A stretch of 64,000 bases of DNA from Arbacia lixula (GCA_963669155.1 OZ022591.1:3625797-3689796), one strand, 5' to 3'. Positions 41,461 through 54,633 are shown, counted from the stretch's first letter. Numbers and translations are program-made. Notes: generated by a model not told the origin, from the sequence alone.

Positions 41461-44225
41461 CAACGGTTTGGCAATGTTTTGTGATTCTGATATGACAAAC
41501 AACTGTCTGTTTAAAATGAGAATATCCGTCACAAAATTGCACGTAAGCATCTAACATTGATGATATATCGCTGAAAACGTGACAAACGGGCCAACCGGTC
41601 GGTGTCTGCGAATCTCGTGACACGTGGCATTCTTTTAACATTTCATCACGATTACGAGATTTCTATTTCCTTGCCTTGTAGTCCGAAACGGATCTGGGTT
41701 TAGTCTACAAACGTAGCCTAATCATTCCGGCGACAAAAACATACGAGTGGAATAAATCAAAAATACTGGAACAATTTGCAACGCTCTTGCTGTGGCTTGA
41801 AATCGGAGCCGGTTTTAATTTGGAAGAGGTACTTGGGCGCTTCCGTAATACGACAGCGGGGGAACACACATCTCCCTAACCAATTTCATAATTCCTCAGA
41901 TTTTTTTTTCTGAAACTGAAACTGAAATTCACTTTTGTTCATTGCTTCCTTTTTGTCGAAGAAGGACAAATTGCTGCAGGTCATTAATCGGAACAAATGA
42001 AACTTGACATAGGGGAGGGAGCGGGATCACATTAACTCTCTAAATCCCGTAATTGCATTGTGCATCATACTTCTAATGGAGCAGAATTGTTTCTGGTTCA
42101 GAAAGGTGCAAAGGGAATGAATGCCTTGTTAGCAATATAATTGGCGTAAAACATGTGTATACCAGAAGTAGGTTGAGTAAATCGGGGTTCCTATGGTACA
42201 AACCGACAACGTTTCTTTTCATCAGTACACTGCCACGTCCGAATATACTGAACTTGAAACAACATGCAGAAGCGAGTAGAAACTGTTCCGTATAGATTTC
42301 ACTACGTCCATACAAATACACAAATGCATCAAAGTAGCTCTCTGACACGAGCAAGATTTGTTTTGAAAGAAGTGTGGAAAAAACCACAAAATTCTTCAGC
42401 CAAGCAAGGTTTATTATATGACTCTCTTAGATATATCTAAACAATTGTTTTGTGATATAAGTCCTTTTCTCTCTCCCCGCCCAAATAATGTTTCCACGTT
42501 AATGACCACCTTTCAGAAGCTGAATTACCCTCAAGGTTATAGCTGACCATCGGGTTTATGGGGCTAGTCTGAATGATATTTACTGGAATTTAGGATGACG
42601 TAGGTATAGTCCAGTCTCTGTGAGATCATCATGCATCCATGAAACTGACCTTCTGTATGAATTTCACTATAATTATTTACTTCAAACTTGAGATAGAAAG
42701 AGTATATATTTAGAGAGCTCACAGAGTTTGAGGCAGTTATATTTCCAGAATTGTTTCCTGAGTTATATCAGCAGAGTTATTTCAACAGTGATTTCAGCAG
42801 AGTTATTTCAGGAGATTCATCGGATGTATTCATCACAGATTTATTCATGATAGTTGTTTGAGTATTAAATGTACTACAGCGTAATGTACCTCGAGTCCAC
42901 GAGTCCTCCTTCAAGTTCAACTCAGTTAAACAAACTATTTAGACTTTATCATAGTTGATCCCGCAACAACAACCCAGTAAACAACACAATCATAATAATG
43001 CCCAAATTAGATAAACAATGGAGAATGTTTATTGAGGTTTGAAAATTAAATCTAGGCCAGATAACCATTGGTAAAATATTGCGGGAACATATATCCGTAA
43101 ATTTGCTTTGTAGTTTGCAATACACATAGGCAGGTAGAGATATGTTTGTGACATGAATATACGATAAACATCGTAACTCTGCGGGGTCTAAGAATATAAA
43201 TCTTGAGTTTATTTGCTGCACTTTATTGTTGCTTCTCTTCTAATGCAAATGTAACAATTTGTAAGATCTACCTGTCCTTGAGCCTTGAGTTATCATAATA
43301 CTATGAGAGCGATAAAAATATGTTGAGTGCCAAACACTATGCACACAGCCCTCTACACACAATGACATAGGGAAATGTAGTTGGAGTACGTGCATCTTTG
43401 GAGGTAAGATTTGCAGAAATTAAAGGGCTAAAAGCTAACAACTGTGCCTGCAGCTAATATAGCACCCGTTTGATTGAAGTATACATTTGTACAGTCGTAA
43501 AATTATTCATGAATAACGAATGAGGACAATTTGGAATACTACCGACATAAAATATTGCCCACAGGAGATTAAATTACAGACTTTGTAAATCTGGAGACCG
43601 TAATGGTTAAGCCGATTTGAAAAAGAAACCCCCGAAGGCCTAATGGGAAATATTCGCTAAACCCCCAAAGATACCAGCATGACCAATAACTGTATTTCTT
43701 ATTAGCGGCTTGTCCCTCAAATGCACCCAAATATATATATATATATATATATAAAAATGTGAAATGCTTTGAATTGATAATAGCTCAAAAGTTATGGCAA
43801 GAATCAAGCGTAATTGTACGGGTGACGGATGTGAAATGTTTTGGAGCATGAATCAAATATGTATCCTTACCGAGTTGGGACTTGTTCTGAACCAACGCAC
43901 AAATGTAAAAGCAAAACTTGATGACTCCACTGCTCTGTATTATGAGCATCACTATAGCAACGGTGTGCTTACACAAAAAGAGATGCTAGGCATGGTCATA
44001 AGGTACGGAGAAGACAAAAGAGAGACCTATGTATCTGGGTCTTATAGGGGAACAAAGAACCATGCAACTTGACCATGAATGGTTGGGCGGTTATGATCGA
44101 CACATTCAAATCTAAGGAAAGCCATTATCTTAGCCTCATACAAGGCTCTCGGGAGCGCTCATCAATCTTGAGTTCTTCCATATACTTATAGTTAAACTTA
44201 CTACAGGCCGCTGCAGTGACAAGGG

Positions 44226-44411
44226 CATTTTCAATTCAAACTAGAATACTCAGTGACCGCGCCTGGCTGCAGTAGACTAATTATTCTTGATTCGTTCTCC
44301 GGCTCGCAAACATATGAAAGAAGAGAAGAAAAGAGTAACTAGTCTTGTGAGTAATAGAGTCTTATCTGTTATTTTGAATCAACCATATTCAAAAGCCTGG
44401 GAGCCAGACTA
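44226..44411. mobile_element. MITE-like element, AGCCTGG family, copy 4 (left end truncated)
   Basis: Starts inside the family consensus (TTCAATTCAAACTAGAATAC) and ends AGCCTGGGAGCCAGACTA. The core GGCTGCAGTAGACTAAT is shared with copy 5. Confidence 0.75.
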
Positions 44412-44450
44412 GATAACTCCAACCGATCCAGAGAAGTCCTAACATCATAG

Positions 44451-44812
44451 GGTTTAAAGGGAATATACTGTTCTGGGAAGACAAAAAAGCCTTTAGAAGG
44501 TGATCGCGAGAGCAACCTTCTTGCCAATGGTCTTTAACTCATGTATTGTCCATTTTAGAAACTTGCTAAAAGCTATGTGCCCTCAAATGATCACGAGTCA
44601 CAAAAAAATCACAAATCCTGTAAATGCTCGTGCCGAACAGTTGGAGGATTTGTGATTTAATCTCTAATTACTCCAAATGTAGATCATTTGATGACAAAAT
44701 AACTTTCTTAAATAGACAATACATGAATTTGAAACCATTGGCAAGAAGATTGCTCACGATCACCTTTTTGAAGGCTTTTTGTCTTCCCAGTACAGTATAT
44801 TCCCTTTAAACC
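44451..44812. mobile_element. Foldback element of 362 bp with long inverted arms
   Basis: The ends GGTTTAAAGGGAATATACTG and CAGTATATTCCCTTTAAACC are inverted repeats. Complementarity continues inward through GGGAAGACAAAAA, GGTGATCG, CTTCTTGCCAATGG and GATTTGTGAT-type matches. Both arms together cover nearly the whole element. Confidence 0.85.
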
Positions 44813-45301
44813 TTCCACTACCGTGTCTTGAATACCCTTTGGCTTAATACACATGTGTATGATATGGTAAGACTTGGGTTAATATCTAGTTAATGCAATT
44901 GACACTTCTCCTAAGTCTAACTGATCATCAAGAAGAAGGGGTAGATAAGGTGTAGAGAGTTGCATCAGAAAGAGACAGACTTTCATCCAATATGCCAGAT
45001 TTGGTTCTCGTGTCCTCTACGTGACCCCGAAAGAGTTCGGAGCAAAAAAAAAAAAAAATATGAAGCCAAAAGAAATGAACGCCGAGAGTACGAAAAGAGT
45101 CCATTTCATCAATCATTCCTGCTAAGTTTTGAACTTTCACCCGATTTTTTTTACCGGTATACATATGTGATTTGATTTTGAATTTGACAGATGGAGAGCA
45201 CACAATATTCAACCACGTTTTTGTTAAGGATGGTACTCCCTCTCACCTCTCCTGAAGTAGTGAGGGGGATTGGGGGGGGGGGGGTGCGTGCTAGCTGAAA
45301 T

Positions 45302-45302
<1 letters not shown>

Positions 45303-45364
<62 letters not shown>

Positions 45365-45403
45365 AAGAGAGAGAGAGAGAGGGAGAGAGAGAGGGGGGGG
45401 GGG
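45303..45403 (+). repeat. (GA)n-(G)n tract
   Basis: About 45 GA units with small interruptions, ending in 10 G residues. Another G-run (about 12) lies just upstream near 45273-45284. Confidence 0.96.
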
Positions 45404-46023
45404 ACAGTCGGACGATTATCGCTCTATATACTGTGGCAAGTAAAGTCCCTAATCGTTTCTTCAGCACAAGGAACATAACGGGGGACAACCTTCTTTTGGG
45501 GTGATTGTTAGAGATAGTAAGGTTATTATCGAATGTCATGTCAGTGATGCGTATATAGCAAGTTATGTGTTAATATAAAGGTGAGAGAGAAGGTGTGTAT
45601 AGGGGGGGGGGGGTGACCTATCACAGGGTTTGGAAATAGATATGAAATAAAAGAGAGGTTTATCGTCATGTCTTGTGCGGCGCAATTATAGTAATTAGGA
45701 TAAGTGCAAAGCCCCTATGTATCCCAATTATGTTCTGCCGTAGGCAAATATAACACCTTGTCAGTCAGTCATGGGTCTGGAGTAATTTATATTGAGTAAT
45801 ATATTGAGTACATATTAAAAAAAAAAAAACATTAACCACTTAAAACCCATCAATTGACATTCTCTCCAGATTCCAGATTCTCAAACAGCAGCCGTCTCCA
45901 TTTCAATATACGTTTTAGTTCATTTTTAATTCAGCTATTTCTTTTTAATGAGAGCAACCCTTTGCGCGTATTTACCCAATAACAACTCGCCAAAGAGCAG
46001 ACATGAGAATGACACATCCTTCT

Positions 46024-46260
46024 TAGCCTGGCTCTCAGGCTGTTGGATATTTCCAATCCAAACTAGAATATTCATTAAACGGGTCTGGCTGCAGTAGACT
46101 AATCAATCTCAAGTCCCCCGCCTCACTTAAATACTGAATAAAGAGGAGAGTGTCTAGTCTTACCAACGACACGTGAAGCGTAGCTATCCTTGGTCGTATA
46201 GTAATAAACACTATTTGTCAGTTTGGATCAGAAATGTCCAACCGCCTGGAAAACAGACTA
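46024..46260. mobile_element. MITE-like element, AGCCTGG family, copy 5 (best preserved)
   Basis: 237 bp with ends TAGCCTGGCTCTCAGGCTGT and CCGCCTGGAAAACAGACTA. Internal TTTCCAATCCAAACTAGAAT pairs with TTTGGATCAGAAATGTCCAA near the other end. Confidence 0.85.
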
Positions 46261-47256
46261 CATCATAATGCGGATATTTCCACGTGACGACACTCACGGG
46301 CAAATCATCACGCGATAAACGCTTGGGCGGTCAGGTCCCTCCGTCTTGGCAGGCTACGCGGGCTGCGTTTCCCAGAAAACAAGATCTCGAAATTATTATG
46401 TCTGCCTCCCTGGAAAGACGGTCTTGAAATGTGTGCGTGATCATATACACGGACGGATTGGACAAGGACACGTTTAAGGATATTGAACCAAATTACAATA
46501 CACCAAGCAAAAACAAAACAACAAACAAACAGGTTGGTAAAAGTTTGAAAAAAAACCCCACATCAAACACTTTTACAAGTCACTTGTTCATTTGTGAAAA
46601 TCACGACTACTAACACTCATCTCCGATCACTGACCTTTATTCGTCAGAGATGACGGATTGTATGGAATTGTCATTGTTATTGTATACAATGCGTCAACAA
46701 GACAATACCCACAGTATACTTGTCTATTTCCGATTAAGAATAAGAGAGCTCTTTTACACCGCTGTGATTTTAAAACGAAAATAAGTTCATGATAATAAGT
46801 CTGATCATTCTCTCTTTTGTTTTGTTTAATTGTATCTGTATTTTTATACATTTATTCAAGTCGACCTTTTAAAGGTCTTTTACTTGTTTCAGGGGTATAA
46901 TTTCCCTGTAAGAATGAGTTTATATATCCATACGTTGAGAGCTATTGAGGTGTTATTTTGTTTGGAGTGAGGAGCGATTGGTCTCGGGACCCGAAGCGCC
47001 CCCCTCCCTCACACACCCACACACAACCACACCCACCCCTGCCCCATCGCCCTCGTATGGGCTACGTGCTGTACGAGGGGCAGGACCTCACGTCACAAAA
47101 CCGCTGAACCAAACCAAACATAATCTCGTCGCGGATCACATCGACGTGTTGAAATCATCCGCATGAAATCTAATCTTCGAGATGAATTCCAACCTTCTGA
47201 AACGGCCTGCTTTCATATCTGTATCTAGACCTTTTTCCAAACAAAACATCAATCTC

Positions 47257-47414
47257 GGATACCGAAGACGACACGATCCGATCATTCGCATCCCTATCTG
47301 CGACTGGCTGTACCCCCGTGATTGGGTTTCTACAAATAGGTGATGTCACATTTGCAGTCGTATGACGCACGACGACTGCAGAATCATAACATAATCGTGA
47401 CGTGTGCAGTGGCC
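47257..47414. mobile_element. MITE-like element, GGCCATCGCA family, copy 3 (diverged)
   Basis: The left part GAAGACGACACGATCCGATC and the right part ATCGTGACGTGTGCAGTGGCC correspond to the ends of copies 1 and 2. The internal TAGGTGATGTCACATTT matches TAGGTGACGTCACATTTTC of copy 2. Confidence 0.65.
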
Positions 47415-48786
47415 TTTACTTATCAGCATATCATCTCGTCCCGATACCATTCCTTCATTTTATCGAAAGTAGATTTCGTGGTATTGTGTAAAACAAAGAA
47501 GACCATCTTCATCTTTCTTTGCATTGTGCGAATTTTCCCAGAGTTTCGAAAGATAAGAGCAAAGATCACGTGAAATGTGGAAATCGAGCTGAACCTAGAT
47601 TATCTGGATTATAAACGTGATGAGCGATGCCATCCGGCCCTGAAGGGTTACTAGGCATATTTGCCAGCATATGGTAACGCACTGGTATATATTTCTGAGC
47701 AGATGGCCCGGCCAGAATATAACTTTATGACAGTCTTTGTAATTACTCCTGCAGTAATATTATTGGGAGAAAACAACAAATGTAAAGACCAAATTAAAAC
47801 AAATATTCCAATCAATATAATGTCGCAACTTTGAAACCACACTTAAGGTATCATGCGATTACAATACAAAAAAAAAAAACGTGATCGGCATTCGTTACAC
47901 GTTCGTCGAACGTGCTGGACCAACGCTCTGAATTTGTTGGAATTCGTTATGTTCGTCAGGAGTTCGTCGCATAAGGTCAGACACGCGAAGGACGCGTTGA
48001 ACCAACGCTAGACAATCGCGGAGCAAAATAATTACACATGTGGTAATAGGGAATGGTGTTTCGTCATGAACAAACCTAGCCTATAGGTACTAGGCTAGAA
48101 CAAGCTTTGGTTGATACACGTTTAGCCCATCATGCTGATACACGTTCGTATGTAATGTGTGATCGACATGAGGAACCTATCTTTAATAGCTTTACGACCT
48201 TTTCTCCTCGGCTTATAAAGAAAACACAAACCATAAATTCTACTGGAACGTAGCAATCACAATCAATATGTTACCGCTCAAATTCAGTGTCCAGCTCTTT
48301 TGATTAGGATGGATTTTCTTCCATTGTCCGTTTTCTTAAACATTCTATCTCACTTTTTACCTGCAAAAAAGGGCTCTTTAAGTCACCTGATAACTTCCGC
48401 CTGAAGCTGTGTTATTATTAAAGCTTTCTATTATGCTAACAAAATGCATATCCAAAAGAGGAAACTACTAGTAGTTACCCCACACAGGACGAAATTATTG
48501 ACACCACGGCGTTATTGACACTTCTGTCATGTTTGCGAGATGAAGCGAATCCGAGATGTGGCTAAAAAAAAAACCAAAAAAAAAAAAAAACACACGTTTC
48601 ATATCGTCATGGAGGTACTTCCGTAAAATCGGCCCTTGATCATATTGCCTAAATCTTCTAAATATTGAGTGTGACAGAGTATAGATCTAAAAAAAATCAT
48701 AAATGGAAGTGTTTTTTTTTCGTGACGACTAGTATCACGCGGGGAGCACGGACACAATATAATATTGACTTTAAATGCGTGTTACT

Positions 48787-48860
48787 GTGTGTTTGTGTGT
48801 GTGTATGTGTGTGTATGTGTGTCTGTGTGTGTGTGTGTGTGTGTATGTGGGTGTATGTGT
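48787..48860 (+). repeat. (TG)n microsatellite, interrupted
   Basis: TG units with occasional TATG. A 15-bp direct repeat, CGTGACGACTAGTAT, flanks it at 48721 and 48967. Confidence 0.95.
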
Positions 48861-49102
48861 GTAGATGGGAAGATGGGTAGGGGGTGCTTGCATGTATAGA
48901 TGTGTGTGATTCAGAACGAAAGTGGATGATAAACTCGTAAATGGTACTCACTAGGAGAGATTGTTTCGTGACGACTAGTATAGCCCACGAAAGAACGCGG
49001 GGGGGGGGGGGGGGGGGATGGGTATGGGGGTGGTAGGGGAAGAGGGGAGGGGGGGGGTGCATGCATATATACCTCACAGAACATTTAATTTAGGTGCGCC
49101 CC

Positions 49103-49132
49103 TCCCATGACCACATGACTGTGATCATGGGA
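49103..49132. repeat. Short hairpin
   Basis: TCCCATGACCAC and GTGATCATGGGA pair with one mismatch around a 6-nt loop. Confidence 0.75.
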
Positions 49133-51023
49133 GCACACTCGTTTTATTAACACCCCATATGAATGTCCATCGAAATTGCCTAAAAGCTAAGGAAACCCTG
49201 ATTTTTTTTTTTACCAAATAAACAAATAACAAAGGGAATAAGGAAACCACATTGATTATGTAATTCAACCAAGGATGTATGAACCGTAGATTGATCCACC
49301 CATGATCTAACACTTCGATTAGGATGGTGTCTAAATAAATACGTAACAAAGGTATGGAAAAGAATGTTCCTTATATTGCCGATAGGTGGCGATCGTCATT
49401 TTTCCTTGCTGGTGAGATTGGTTCGAGCGAGTCTAATTACGGCGATATTTTCGGAGTCCTTCTGTTGATGAATCAAGATGCACTGCAATACATGTACATG
49501 TCCTTTTCAGTAAGGAAAGTAGACATTATATTGTTTAAGGCCTGGGATTTGTGGACGTTGGGGCGTTGAAACTCCTTAATTACACGTTTAATTATATTGA
49601 TCATATACATGTACTAGTACCTGAACCAGTAATATGACAAGTGTAGAAATTCCAGGAATGATTTCCTGATCACTCAGTTCATTTCCCCTATTGCTATGAT
49701 TCCGATAGAGGGCCTCCTTGCAGAAATGGAAGTTGTCGTGTTGAACAAAATAATGAGGTCAGTTGATGATATGCAGCAAGTAAGCGTCGTATATTCGGCC
49801 AATATGTTTTGATAATTGCATACGAGTAATGTACGTATTGCACTAAATTGTCAATCGCATAATGATAGGAATCACTAATAAGAAAACAAAACACTTCTAA
49901 AAAGAAGTGTATATACCCCCAACAACAAATATCGAACCTACTTCTTAATACTAATAAATATCATTTACGTCAAATTTATACCATACGGAATTTTTATACT
50001 CCTTATTTCGTTTCTCAAGCTACCTATTTGAAGTCATTAATGATTTAAGCACACCGCCCTCTATCACACACAGTCAATACCCTCTTTGAATTTTATTTGA
50101 ATGACGGAAATCTCTCTTTCCCTCTCTCATTAACCTCTGACGAGCATCTGATATTGTCAATTTGTAATAAATGTTCACATTGATTTATTTTGTTTCAAAA
50201 GGTGTTATCTTACATGGTATACCAGCGACGTTTGGACATCAAATTTCTCTTCACCATTCACGCGGCATTGCTCCACATATACGTACGTCAAATACTCGTA
50301 TAATTCATTTTCTCATGGATTGTATTCGAAAAGGTTATTCCACAATGTAGATACACGGCCCCCTTAAATTCACCCATTTTCGCACCACAAATCCATTTTA
50401 TAGCTTTAATTCATCACCCGATTCACAAATGGAACACTCTTTGGAACTGATTTAGATGACGAAATGAATTCGGCTCGAGCTATGACAGGTATACGTACGT
50501 CACGTTTTAGATGGATGGGGATTTTACCATTGGAGAACTGTGCTCCTCATATATACTAGTGACATCTGTGAATCGAATGGATGTAAAATGTATAATGTAT
50601 TGGATAGAGGTAGCATACGAATGAGATTTCCTTTGAAATAAGGGTGTTCAGTAGATGAACTTCATATGTTCACTGACATTTAAACGGGAAGTCCAGTCGC
50701 ACACATTACTCTTGATATCAGCTGTGAAATCTGAGAAGCAGAAACGGAGCAAAAAAAAAAAGAAAGAAAAAGAAAAAAAAATGGGAACATCGGACAATCA
50801 GTTACAAAGTTTTGGATGTCTTAATGATATTGAACATTAACATTTTTGGGAGAGGCAACTTGACAACTCGGTCCCGAAGCTGTGACGTCACAGCTCATAG
50901 TTTGTTTCTCAGAATTTGATGGTACAAGCGCTTGTCCGTGAGGGTCTGAAATGCCGTTTCAAGCATGTTTATTCATGTCTCATTGAGTTATGATCTGCAG
51001 GTCAGGCTTTAAACTACGCCCAT

Positions 51024-51265
51024 ATCGAAGACGGAAGTGTGACGTCATAATGGACATGTTGTCAAGACAACTGGATCCAAAATGTGCGGGTAGAGCAAAC
51101 ATTGGTGATCAGAGCGGAGACTTTCATTCGTAGAGCCCGATACTAGCCCGCTAGACAATGTCGGACCAGTGAAACTCTCACATGAGCGAGATTGTTTCAT
51201 GGTTAGAACCAGAAGCCGGCGTAACTGTGCCAATGGGTATGATGCCACCACTTTGGTACTGCATG
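51024..51265. mobile_element. Foldback element, ACTAGCC/GACGTCA family, copy 2
   Basis: Shares GTGACGTCATAATGGACATG, TTGTCAAGACAACTGGATCC, ACTAGCCCGCTAGACAATGT and CCAGTGAAACTCTCA with the copy at 30121-30360 (on the opposite strand). The arms pair weakly. Confidence 0.7.
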
Positions 51266-51574
51266 GATTATCTGACTGCACCCTACGTCGTTCTTTGGAC
51301 TACGTTTAAAGAAATCAACATCTCTTGCAACAAGGCGTTGTGGCGTGACTGCATAGTCCAAGCGACTGTGACTGTTCGAAATCAGCAAAAGGCGGTTCTC
51401 TGACATAGTACAAACAAATCTTCGAAAAGCTGAATTCACACACATACTTTGAAACAGAAGAAGTAACGAATCATGTTGATTAATAAATCCTGAATGTAAT
51501 AACAACCTCAATTAAATTTGAAAACATAACGAGATCAATTTCTTTAGCATAATCATGTGCTCTCTATCCCTACG

Positions 51575-51775
51575 TTTTTTTCGTTTTGCCTCCTTCTCAC
51601 CTCCATCCACCCTTCTCTTTATCTCTCTCTTTTCTCATTATCGACTCCATCCTTTCTCTGTTTATTCTTCTCTCTGTTTATTCCCCCTACGTACGCATAT
51701 TTGTCCCATTGTTTCTTTGTCTTCTCTCCTCTCCAGTTTCTTCTACACCTTATTTCGCTGGACTTTAAGTCTGAC
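51575..51775 (+). repeat. Dispersed CT-rich repeat, copy 1 (copy 2 on the minus strand at 54365-54510)
   Basis: Shares GTTTTGCCTCCTTCTCAC, CCTCTCCAGTTTCTTCTACA and CACCTTATT with the reverse strand of 54365-54510, in the same order. The open frames here (up to 180 residues) are leucine/serine/phenylalanine-rich and not supported as genes. Confidence 0.65.
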
Positions 51776-52366
51776 CACTATACCCATGTTGATTACATTC
51801 GTCCGTTGTTGACATATCATTTCAAATTCTCCTCTAATTTCTGTACATCACTGATAAACTGTCCATTCACGTCACGCTCCACATCTGGAGCACATAGGGC
51901 ACTGGTCAACCGAGAAGCAAACCGTCTACACTTACTATTCGTCATCATTAATGTTATGAGACCACTTTGGCTGCTGTACAAAGCCGACTTAAGAATGCGT
52001 CCCAAGAGCATAAAAATCCATTACGTTTTCATTGGATTCAACATAAAGTTGTTTTTTGTTTTCAAACACAGGGGTGTCAAAACTTGTGCCGAGAAATAGG
52101 AGGAGACAATGCAAGCCGACGGCAGAGAAAGTATTGGAATCGGTAAAGTTTGAAGAATGTTGATATGGATAAGATGTGAGTGATAGTGACGTGTTAATGT
52201 ACCGTGCTGCAATTTGCAGGATGAATGCTTCTTTTGGCTAGCAGGGCGGGACCATTATTCGTGCATGGATGAAGTGGAGAGCAGTAGGAGAGAGAAGAAC
52301 ACATGTACACCAGCACTGTCTTTCAGGTGGAGGAAGGGACGATGGCAGCGAGGGAGGGGGAGCGGC

Positions 52367-52510
52367 GTTAAGTCTTTGCGTGCCAGGCAAACTGCCCCTG
52401 TACGTGACTTGTGCACATTACCGATGCAGAAATGCACAAGAGGTACATTAACCCTTTGTGTGCCAGACAAGTAGCTGTTCAATGTGGTTCGTGTGTATTG
52501 CCCGTGCGCA
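52367..52510. repeat. Direct repeat, two copies of about 60 bp
   Basis: GTTAAGTCTTTGCGTGCCAG (about 52367) and ATTAACCCTTTGTGTGCCAG (about 52448) each begin a unit that continues with CTTGTG/TTCGTG...ACATTACC/GTATTGCC. Confidence 0.6.
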
Positions 52511-52631
52511 AAAACATCACAGAGAGTGAAAGTGATGTGGGCAAGATACGAAGAGAGGCCGATACAGTGAGAAAACGTGTGGACGGGAAAAAGCGTGAGT
52601 GAGAGACGGAAAGAGAGGGAGACATACATAA

Positions 52632-52633
<2 letters not shown>

Positions 52634-52665
<32 letters not shown>

Positions 52666-52701
52666 ACAACGCACACGCACACACATATACAGACACCCAC
52701 G

Positions 52702-52742
<41 letters not shown>
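52634..52742 (+). repeat. (CA)n microsatellite with CG interruptions
   Basis: CA repeats with ACGCGCGCGC in the middle. Frames on both strands are repeat translations. Confidence 0.95.
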
Positions 52743-52745
<3 letters not shown>

Positions 52746-53214
52746 CAGACACACACGTACAAAGAGAGAGAACTTTACAAATAATGAAAGGGATATTAGG
52801 GAGAGGGGCAGAAAGAGAGGGAGGAAGAGAGAAAGAGGGCCGAAGAGAGTCAAACAGAGACAGGCAGATGGAGAGAGAGAGAAAGGATGAACGCATCAAA
52901 TCGCAATGCATTCCTTCTTCAGAAAACCCATTTTCAAAGCAGATTCATATGTTTCCGCTATCAATGGGATAACTTAGCCTTCTCCATCATTCGGTAAACC
53001 GTCCAGAAATCACGTTCTCGACTCTGATCCAAAAGAGCGGATTCTCACTCAGAACGCGACACCCAAACCCTCTAGGAATCAATTAGAAAGCAGTTTATAT
53101 CCATCTTGTTGAAGGCTTCCCTCTCGTTCCCGAGTGAGGCACTTGATCTTCGTGAGCCACGGAAGGAGCTGACTGCTACCAACCACCACGAACGACAGAA
53201 AGATAGATACAGAG

Positions 53215-53291
53215 AGACAGAGAGAGAGAGAGAAACAGAGAGAAACAGAGAGAAACAGAGAGAGAGAGAGAGAGAGGGGGGGGGGGGGGTG
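53215..53291 (+). repeat. (GA)n-(G)n tract
   Basis: Purine run with AGAAACAGAG interruptions ending in about 14 G residues. Confidence 0.95.
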
Positions 53292-54364
53292 GGGGAGAAC
53301 GAAGGGAAGAGACAAGAGACAAACGCGCCGCAGTGACTTTCAGTTTAGAACTAATGGCATCATATGTCTTCTTCGCTCTTCCAGCAGTTCCATTCTCCCA
53401 AGCCTTTCGGCCTGCGCAAATCATGCAAATAACGGAGCTCGAGCTGCGCTGCGCCCTGGCCTGGGCAGGATTTTATGGTTTGTTTCGTGTGCTCTCTCGA
53501 ATCCACTTTAACGAAAAGTGCTTACTTTCTGAGTCCATTTACTTGATATGCTGCAGAACAGAATGATGTGCGAATTCTTGAATGTAAAAGACAGACAGTA
53601 TCGTGTATTTAGTAAAGAGATACGGTAAGTCATGTAATTAATTGTGCGCACGTTAAGTGTGATAGCCATGTCACTAACCTGTCTCAATTTTGTTGCATAG
53701 TATGAATCTTGGAAAAGATTCATTCAAAAGAGAAAGAAAAAAAAAAGGTTAGCATTCACTTTTGAACATTTTTCAAAGGACATCCCTTCATTATCAGCTG
53801 ATCGTACATTTTACAAATGTGTGTATTCATTTAAATTCAATGTAAATTTCCACTTTTAAAACGTGAACATAATTTGGGCATTTAGCTAAACTTTCTTCTA
53901 TTTTTTATATTGCTTTGCCTGTCTATCTATCAAAAAATAATTCTTATTCTGTCTACCCCTTTCCTACATCAAGTTTTCTACACATTTTCTACAAAGCAAA
54001 CATATTCTTTTTGTCCCATCATATTCCACAGATAGATTATGATGACCAAATTAAGTACAAAATAGTAACGGACGAAGAAATGTGCATCGGCAACGATAGA
54101 CGGTTATAATGATCTTGGCTCGAACTAGCAAGGACAAAGTCTATTGCAAGATTAGTAAGGGCAGAAAACATAATGCGATTCCTGGTAGTGACAACACATT
54201 AACGAGGTCAAAGGTAACGAGTAGTAGTGGCGACTGTTATAGAACCCGTAATCAACAGGCACCCGTTCTTCCATGACCTGAAGCCCATTTTGTTTCGTTG
54301 GGGACAACAGGGCGCTGTTGCATTAAACCTACCGTTGATGGTAAATTTGCTCCAAGCGCTCCTT

Positions 54365-54510
54365 CTACTTCTACTTTCTAAGGAATAAGGTGTACAAGAA
54401 ACGGGAGAGGAGTGAAGGGAAAGAGATATTAGGGCAAATTTGCATAAAGGGAGGAACAAACAGAGAGAGGAGGTGGATGAAAGTGAGAAGGAGACAAAAC
54501 GGGGAAAAAG
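54365..54510 (-). repeat. Dispersed CT-rich repeat, copy 2
   Basis: Reverse complement match to 51575-51775. Confidence 0.6.
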
Positions 54511-54573
54511 TAAGGAGAGAAAATATATTTAAAACAAAGTGATGTTTCGATTTCAATAAAAATAATGATAATA

Positions 54574-54579
54574 CTACTG

Positions 54580-54633
<54 letters not shown>

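Larger units (their letters stand above)
38400..44225. other. Non-coding region
   Basis: AT-rich. It includes an (ATT/ATC)n tract (38980-39150), an AACGTT-rich patch (41153-41460), half AGCCTGG elements near 38881 and 40480, and a short (TA)n at 43731-43753. No coding exon supported. Confidence 0.5.
46261..51000. other. Non-coding region
   Basis: AT-rich with scattered G-runs (45601, 48997-49018) and TG repeats. It includes a GGCCATCGCA-family element (47257-47414), a GTTCGT/CGAACG-rich patch (47895-48005) and a short hairpin (49103-49132). No coding exon supported. Confidence 0.5.

Noticed and set aside
51557..52099. 180-residue open frame, one of the longest in the window
   Set aside because: Its N-terminal half is translated CT-rich repeat that also occurs on the minus strand at 54365-54510. 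I see no domain and no splice context.
52255..52911. 218-residue open frame on the minus strand
   Set aside because: It runs through a (CA)n microsatellite and is made of Cys/Val repeat, so it is not a gene.
53333..53566. 77-residue plus-strand frame with hydrophobic stretches
   Set aside because: No homology recognised, no splice partners, and flanked by repeats.
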